From positions 1 to 64,000 of the forward strand of contig LVBB01000054.1 in the NCBI GenBank assembly GCA_001603075.1: a DNA stretch of 64,000 nucleotides, in the 5' to 3' direction. Positions 59,633 through 64,000 of this stretch are shown piece after piece. The translations under genes were made by a program, and so were the position numbers. The stretch comes from Phycisphaerales bacterium Planc_01. Lineage in GTDB: Bacteria; Planctomycetota; Phycisphaerae; Sedimentisphaerales; Anaerobacaceae. The notes under the pieces were generated by a model, which was not told where the DNA came from, searched no databases, and saw nothing but the letters and a program-made list of their open reading frames with translations. Within the stretch, counting starts at the first letter, position 1. The number at the start of each line of letters is the position of its first letter.

Positions 59633-61858
59633 ATGACGAGAACCGCCTTGCAGACCATCCGCATCCTCTTGCTTGCCCTGACGCCGGCCGTCGCAAACGC
59701 CGCCGTGCCGCAGCCCAGGAGCTATTCCATCCCCGTGGTGGACCTGTCCGGGGAAATACAGCGGCAGACGGTGGTCGATCGCGAGGCCGGGCAATATCTG
59801 GGACACCCCACCACGGTGCTGCTCGAGGACAACCGGACGATCCTGGCTGTCTACCCCAAGGGCCACGGTCGCGGCGCCATCGTGATGAAGCGCAGCATGG
59901 ATGTGGGCCTAACTTGGTCGGATCGCCTGCCAACGCCCGAGAACTGGGCGACATCGCAAGAGACGCCTACGATACACCGTGTCATCGATCGCGAAGGCCG
60001 CAAGAGGCTGATCGTCTTCTCCGGTCTCTATCCGATCCGGATGGCCGTCTCTGAGAACGATGGGCGGGACTGGACCGCTCTGGAGCCGATCGGCAACTTC
60101 GGCGGAATCGTCGCGATGGCTTCCGTCGAGCGTCTGACGAACGGCGATTACATGGCCCTGTTCCACGACGACGGCCGATTTCTCCGCAACGAGGGCAAGG
60201 CGACGCAGTTTCGGGTGTACAAGACGATCTCGCAGGATGGGGGCCTGACCTGGGGCCAGCCGACCGTCATCGCCGCGCATGCGGAGGCGCATCTGTGCGA
60301 GCCGGGCCTGATCCGCTCACCCGACGGGCGCCAGATCGCCGTTCTGCTGCGGGAGAACAGCCGCAAATTCAATTCGTTCGTTATCTTCAGCGACGACGAA
60401 GGCCGGACCTGGAGCGATCCGCGCGAACTGCCGGCCGCACTGACCGGCGACAGGCACGTGGGCAAATATGCTCCGGATGGGCGTCTGTTCATCACGTTCC
60501 GTGACACCACACACGTCAGTCCGACCAAAGGCGACTGGGTCGGCTGGGTGGGCGCCTATGACGACATCGTCGCCGGCCGTGAAGGTCAGTACCGCATCCG
60601 CCTGATGGACAACACCGAGGGGGCCGACTGCGCCTATCCCGGCCTCGAAATCCTCCCGGACGGCACCTTCATAACGACCACCTATGGCCACTGGACCGAG
60701 GGCGAGCCGCCGTACATCGTCAGCGTTCGCCTGAAGCTCTCGGAACTGGATGCCCGAGCCGCCCGGCTCAAACCAGCCGTGACCGACCTCTATGTCAGCG
60801 GCCAGGACGGGTATCACACCTATCGAATCCCTTCCCTGCTCGTGACGCAGAAGGGAACGCTCCTGGCTTTCTGCGAGGGGCGTAAAGGCGGGCGAGGCGA
60901 CTCGGGCGACATCGACCTGCTCGTCAAGCGGTCCGAGGACGGCGGCGTGACCTGGAGCCCCCAACAGATCGTTTGGGACGACGCCGCCAACACCTGCGGC
61001 AATCCGTGTCCCGTCGTGGACGAGCGGACGGGGACCGTTTGGCTGACCATGACCTGGAACCACGGACAGGATACGGAACACCAGATCATGCAGAACGCAG
61101 GCCGGGACACGCGCCGGGTGTTCGTCACGCACAGCGACGACGACGGGCGGACGTGGGCCGAGCCGCGTGAGATCACCGAGACCACCAAACGACCCGAATG
61201 GCGATGGTATGCCACGGGACCGGGCGTCGGGATCCAATTGACGCACGGCCCCTGGCGAGGCCGGCTGCTGATCCCCTGCGATCACAGCGTCGTTACGCCG
61301 GAAGATCCGACCGGCTACAACTCGCACGTGATCTTCAGCGACGACCACGGAAAGACCTGGCAGCTCGGCGGCGCCATCCGCCCGGCCGTCAACGAATGTC
61401 AGGTCGTCGAGTTGACCGACGGGACGGTCCTGATGAACATGCGCAACTACGACCCCTCGCGGAACACGCGGGCCATCGCGACCAGCCGGGATGGAGGGTT
61501 GACCTGGTCGGAAGTTGGACACGATCCGGTCCTCGTCGAGCCGATCTGCCAGGCGAGCCTCGTGCGGTACGACTTCTGGCCGGAAGGCGGGCAGGACTGC
61601 CTGTTGTTCTCGAATCCCGCCCACGGCCGGACCGGTGTGCGTCGGGACATGACCGTCCGCCTCAGTCGCGACGGGGGCAAGACCTGGCCGATCGAGCGTC
61701 TTCTCTGGCCCGGGCCGACGGCCTACTCGTGTCTGGCGGTCCGGCCCGACGGTACGATCGCCTCTCTGTTCGAAGGCGGTCGGGAGAATCCTTATGAGCG
61801 CATCCTCGTCGCACGATTCGGCCTGCCCTGGCTGACAGGCAGGCCGCTCGAACCTTGA
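59633..61858 (+). CDS. Secreted double-domain sialidase (BNR/Asp-box) protein
   Basis: A 741-residue protein with a signal peptide (about 1-23). It has two sialidase-like beta-propellers in tandem. The first (about 35-375) has Asp-boxes such as SMDVGLTWSD, SQDGGLTWGQ and SDDEGRTWSD. The second (about 390-735) has the GH33 pattern: YRIPSLLVTQ with the first Arg, SEDGGVTWSP, SDDDGRTWAE, SRDGGLTWSE, NECQVVEL and PTAYSCL with a likely nucleophile Tyr. GH33 enzymes release terminal sialic acids or related sugars from glycans. The N-terminal propeller may be non-catalytic. Extracellular or periplasmic. Confidence 0.9.
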   Translation: MTRTALQTIRILLLALTPAVANAAVPQPRSYSIPVVDLSGEIQRQTVVDREAGQYLGHPTTVLLEDNRTILAVYPKGHGRGAIVMKRSMDVGLTWSDRLPTPENWATSQETPTIHRVIDREGRKRLIVFSGLYPIRMAVSENDGRDWTALEPIGNFGGIVAMASVERLTNGDYMALFHDDGRFLRNEGKATQFRVYKTISQDGGLTWGQPTVIAAHAEAHLCEPGLIRSPDGRQIAVLLRENSRKFNSFVIFSDDEGRTWSDPRELPAALTGDRHVGKYAPDGRLFITFRDTTHVSPTKGDWVGWVGAYDDIVAGREGQYRIRLMDNTEGADCAYPGLEILPDGTFITTTYGHWTEGEPPYIVSVRLKLSELDARAARLKPAVTDLYVSGQDGYHTYRIPSLLVTQKGTLLAFCEGRKGGRGDSGDIDLLVKRSEDGGVTWSPQQIVWDDAANTCGNPCPVVDERTGTVWLTMTWNHGQDTEHQIMQNAGRDTRRVFVTHSDDDGRTWAEPREITETTKRPEWRWYATGPGVGIQLTHGPWRGRLLIPCDHSVVTPEDPTGYNSHVIFSDDHGKTWQLGGAIRPAVNECQVVELTDGTVLMNMRNYDPSRNTRAIATSRDGGLTWSEVGHDPVLVEPICQASLVRYDFWPEGGQDCLLFSNPAHGRTGVRRDMTVRLSRDGGKTWPIERLLWPGPTAYSCLAVRPDGTIASLFEGGRENPYERILVARFGLPWLTGRPLEP

Positions 61859-61919
61859 TGGGGCGTATTCACATGACCACCATGTTTCTGCCGTAGCACG
61901 TGTTTGAAAGGGTCCAGGA

Positions 61920-62003
61920 ATGGGTAACTACACTTTGATCCTCGTGGGCGTCGCTGCTGTATTGATCGTCGTGGCATTGGTCATGAAGAAGAAGTCGTCG
62001 TAA
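61920..62003 (+). CDS. 27-residue membrane microprotein upstream of lemA
   Basis: A 27-codon frame, MGNYTLILVGVAAVLIVVAL then VMKKKSS, has one membrane span followed by a basic tail, the positive-inside layout of small membrane proteins. AGGGTCCAGGA lies directly upstream. It starts 62 bases after the sialidase stop and 41 bases before lemA. The size and layout argue for a real short gene, but no homology is claimed. Confidence 0.6.
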   Translation: MGNYTLILVGVAAVLIVVALVMKKKSS

Positions 62004-62043
62004 CCCCGGCGGGAATCCTTCCGCCAGAACGAAGGGAGAACAC

Positions 62044-62613
62044 ATGGCAGGAGCACTGATCGCATTACTGGTTTTCGCCGGCCTTATCGTCGTGCTGGCA
62101 CTGTTCGTCATCGGCATCTACAACGCCTTGGTCCGCCTGCGCAACCAGGTGGACAACGCATGGGCGCAGATCGACGTGCAGCTCAAACGCCGACACGACC
62201 TGATCCCGAACCTCGTCGAGACCGCCAAGGGCTATATGAAGCACGAGCGCGAGACCTTCGAGGCCATCACACAGGCCCGCAGCCAGGCGATGGGCGCCAA
62301 GAGCGTGGCCGAGACAGCCAAGGCCGAGGGCCATCTCGCCGACGCACTGAGCAAGTTCATGCTCGTCGTCGAGAACTACCCCGAGTTGAAGGCCAACCAG
62401 AACTTCCTGTCGCTTCAGGAAGAGCTGACCAGCACGGAGAACAAGATCGCCTTCTCACGACAGAACTACAACGATCAGGTCTTGTTCTACAACAACAAGA
62501 TCCAGATGTTCCCGTCGAACATCATCGCGGGGATGTGTAGCTTCACGAAGCGCGACTTCTTCGAGGTCGAGAGCGCTGCGGAGCGTCAGGTTCCCAAGGT
62601 CAGTTTCTCGTAG
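62044..62613 (+). CDS. lemA: LemA-family protein
   Basis: A 189-residue protein with one N-terminal membrane span (residues about 4-26) and a helical soluble body. The LemA core is clear: LVRLRNQVDNAWAQIDVQLKRRHDLIPNLVETAKGY, with FLSLQEELTSTENKIAFSRQNYNDQV and YNNKIQMFPSNIIAG. LemA proteins are membrane-anchored helix bundles of unknown function that commonly accompany M48 proteases, as here. Confidence 0.96.
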   Translation: MAGALIALLVFAGLIVVLALFVIGIYNALVRLRNQVDNAWAQIDVQLKRRHDLIPNLVETAKGYMKHERETFEAITQARSQAMGAKSVAETAKAEGHLADALSKFMLVVENYPELKANQNFLSLQEELTSTENKIAFSRQNYNDQVLFYNNKIQMFPSNIIAGMCSFTKRDFFEVESAAERQVPKVSFS

Positions 62614-62727
62614 TCATGCGGTTCGGTGCTCCTGCCATGCCCGGTGCGTGCACCGGATGGGGGACTGCGCTGAGGTTATGCCCATAACGCGCCGGCCTCG
62701 CCGGCGGATGAACGGTAAGGATGGACC

Positions 62728-63972
62728 ATGTGGGAACTGATTCGGGCGAACAAGCAACACTCGATCCTTCTGATGGCGCTGATGGCCTTCGTCCTGCTGC
62801 TGGTCGGCGGCGTCATCGGCCTGGCTGTGTTCGGCCCTGACGGCGGGTTCATCGGCCTGGGGGCGGCGACCGTCGTCTGGCTGGTGCTGGCCCTGGTCAG
62901 CTTCTCATCGGGCGATCAGATCCTGCTGGCCGCCAGCCGGGCTCAGCGCGTCACCCACGACGTCCATCCGCAACTATTCAACATTGTCGAAGAGATGAAG
63001 ATCGCCGCCGGCCTGCCGGCCATGCCGAAGGTCTACATCATCAACGACCCGGCGCCGAACGCCTTCGCCACCGGCCGCAGCCCCGAAACCGCCTCCGTGG
63101 CGGTCACCGCCGGCCTGCTGGCCCGCCTCAATCGCGACGAACTCCAGGGCGTCATCGCGCATGAGATCAGCCACATCCTCCATCGCGACATCCTGTATGT
63201 GACGCTGGCGGGCATCATGCTCGGTGGCATCGTCCTTTTGTCCCAGGTCTTCCTGCGCGGAATGTTCTACAGTTCGATGGGATCGAGACGGCGCTATTCG
63301 AGCGGCAATCAGGGCGGCGGCCAGGCCCAGATCGTTATGGTCCTGCTCGCGATCGTGGTGGCGGTGCTCGCCCCGATCATGGCCCAGTTGTTGTATTTCG
63401 CGCTGTCGCGCCGTCGCGAGTATCTGGCCGACGCGGGAGCGGCTCGGTTGACGCGTTACCCCGAGGGACTCGCCAGCGCCCTGGAGAAGATCGCCGGCGA
63501 CCCGGCCCCGCAACTGGGCCCGGCCAACCAGGCGACGGCGCCGATGTACATCGTCAATCCCTTCAAGAAGAAGGGCCAGCGGAAGCTGTCCGATCTGACC
63601 AGCACGCATCCGCCGATCTCCGAGCGCGTCCGCATCTTGCGCAGCATGTCGGGCGGCGCATCCTACAAGGACTATGCCGAGGCCTTCACGGAAGTGACGC
63701 ATTCGAAGAACATCGTCCCGGCCGCCGCCCTGAAAGGCGAGGAGGTCGGCCTGCGTTCCAGCGGCTCTCAGCAAACACAAGAAGAAAGGACGCACAAGCA
63801 ACTCCACCAGATCGGCGACATCATGCGCAAGGTCAATGGTTTCGCCTTTCTGGCCTGCTCCTGCGGCCTCCATTTCAAGATCCCGCCCAACTTCAAGGGC
63901 GACTCGGTCCAGTGCCCTCGCTGCAACAAACGGCTCGATCTGGCGGCCCCGCAGGCGGCAACGACGCGGTAG
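62728..63972 (+). CDS. M48-family (HtpX-like) membrane metalloprotease with C-terminal zinc ribbon
   Basis: A 414-residue protein. Two N-terminal membrane spans (about 14-37 and 44-62), the zinc motif HEISH (about 145-149), two more spans (about 160-220), and REYLADAGAARLT with the third zinc ligand follow the HtpX plan. STHPPISERVRIL marks the C-terminal part of the protease. The last 45 residues add CSCGLHFKIP and CPRCNKRL, a Cys4 zinc ribbon absent from standard HtpX. These proteases act in membrane protein quality control. LemA lies just upstream. Confidence 0.94.
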   Translation: MWELIRANKQHSILLMALMAFVLLLVGGVIGLAVFGPDGGFIGLGAATVVWLVLALVSFSSGDQILLAASRAQRVTHDVHPQLFNIVEEMKIAAGLPAMPKVYIINDPAPNAFATGRSPETASVAVTAGLLARLNRDELQGVIAHEISHILHRDILYVTLAGIMLGGIVLLSQVFLRGMFYSSMGSRRRYSSGNQGGGQAQIVMVLLAIVVAVLAPIMAQLLYFALSRRREYLADAGAARLTRYPEGLASALEKIAGDPAPQLGPANQATAPMYIVNPFKKKGQRKLSDLTSTHPPISERVRILRSMSGGASYKDYAEAFTEVTHSKNIVPAAALKGEEVGLRSSGSQQTQEERTHKQLHQIGDIMRKVNGFAFLACSCGLHFKIPPNFKGDSVQCPRCNKRLDLAAPQAATTR

Positions 63973-64000
63973 ACCGTGCGGCGAAGAGATCAAATTCATT

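Noticed and set aside
58709-59866. Minus-strand frame of 385 codons crossing the zinc-ribbon and sialidase starts
   Set aside because: Composition is low-complexity and overlaps two well-supported plus-strand genes.

Overview
The window is GC-rich (mid 60s percent by eye), densely coded bacterial DNA. It looks like a chromosome segment from a planctomycete, probably class Phycisphaerae or a relative. The signs are an N-terminal LEPR-XLL motif on a giant surface protein, CotH/lamin-tail proteins, a PqqD-M50-HlyD fusion, RsbV/RsbW-like switch proteins and kdsA (LPS Kdo synthesis, so a Gram-negative outer membrane). No plasmid, phage or CRISPR signature was seen. Species-level placement is not possible from sequence alone.

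Region 1 (1-32469). One uninterrupted minus-strand frame runs from a GTG at 22206 off the left edge (at least 7402 codons). It encodes a giant modular surface or secreted protein: LEPR-XLL N-terminus, RTX-like calcium-binding repeats, a very long beta-strand repeat region, a second beta-roll region and about a dozen PKD/Ig-like domains. Divergent from it lies a tight plus-strand operon: a GAF-GAF-TM-HlyD adaptor, a PqqD-M50 protease-HlyD fusion and a C-terminally shortened SecA. A minus-strand HlyD-TolC pair converges on the operon, the stop codons overlapping. No ABC or RND pump is present. I infer a dedicated export and processing route for the giant protein. A T9/G11 homopolymer lies in the divergent promoter region. 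A formylglycine-generating-enzyme-like gene of less GC-rich composition follows.

Region 2 (32693-40531). A tRNA-Val(GAC) with an unusual C33, a Xer-type recombinase with a terminator, a small unknown gene, and a minus-strand housekeeping run: leuS, CYTH, lipid kinase, kdsA and a radical SAM protein.

Region 3 (40819-53227). A second surface/export cluster, all minus strand: GH10-like protein, ComEA-like HhH protein, a 1.5-kb-codon CotH protein with four lamin-tail domains, then a VTC (polyphosphate polymerase-like) protein, a DUF4956 membrane protein, HlyD, TolC and a small lamin-tail protein. It too has adaptor plus outer-membrane factor but no recognisable pump.

Region 4 (53413-63972). A partner-switch module (STAS, HATPase and an unknown GAF-like protein), divergent Rrf2 and MazG genes, an NSS transporter with an amidohydrolase-fold protein that has lost two active-site residues, then a plus-strand run: zinc-ribbon protein, double-domain sialidase, a 27-residue membrane peptide, LemA and an M48 protease. 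Plausible sigma70-type promoters were found before most of these units.
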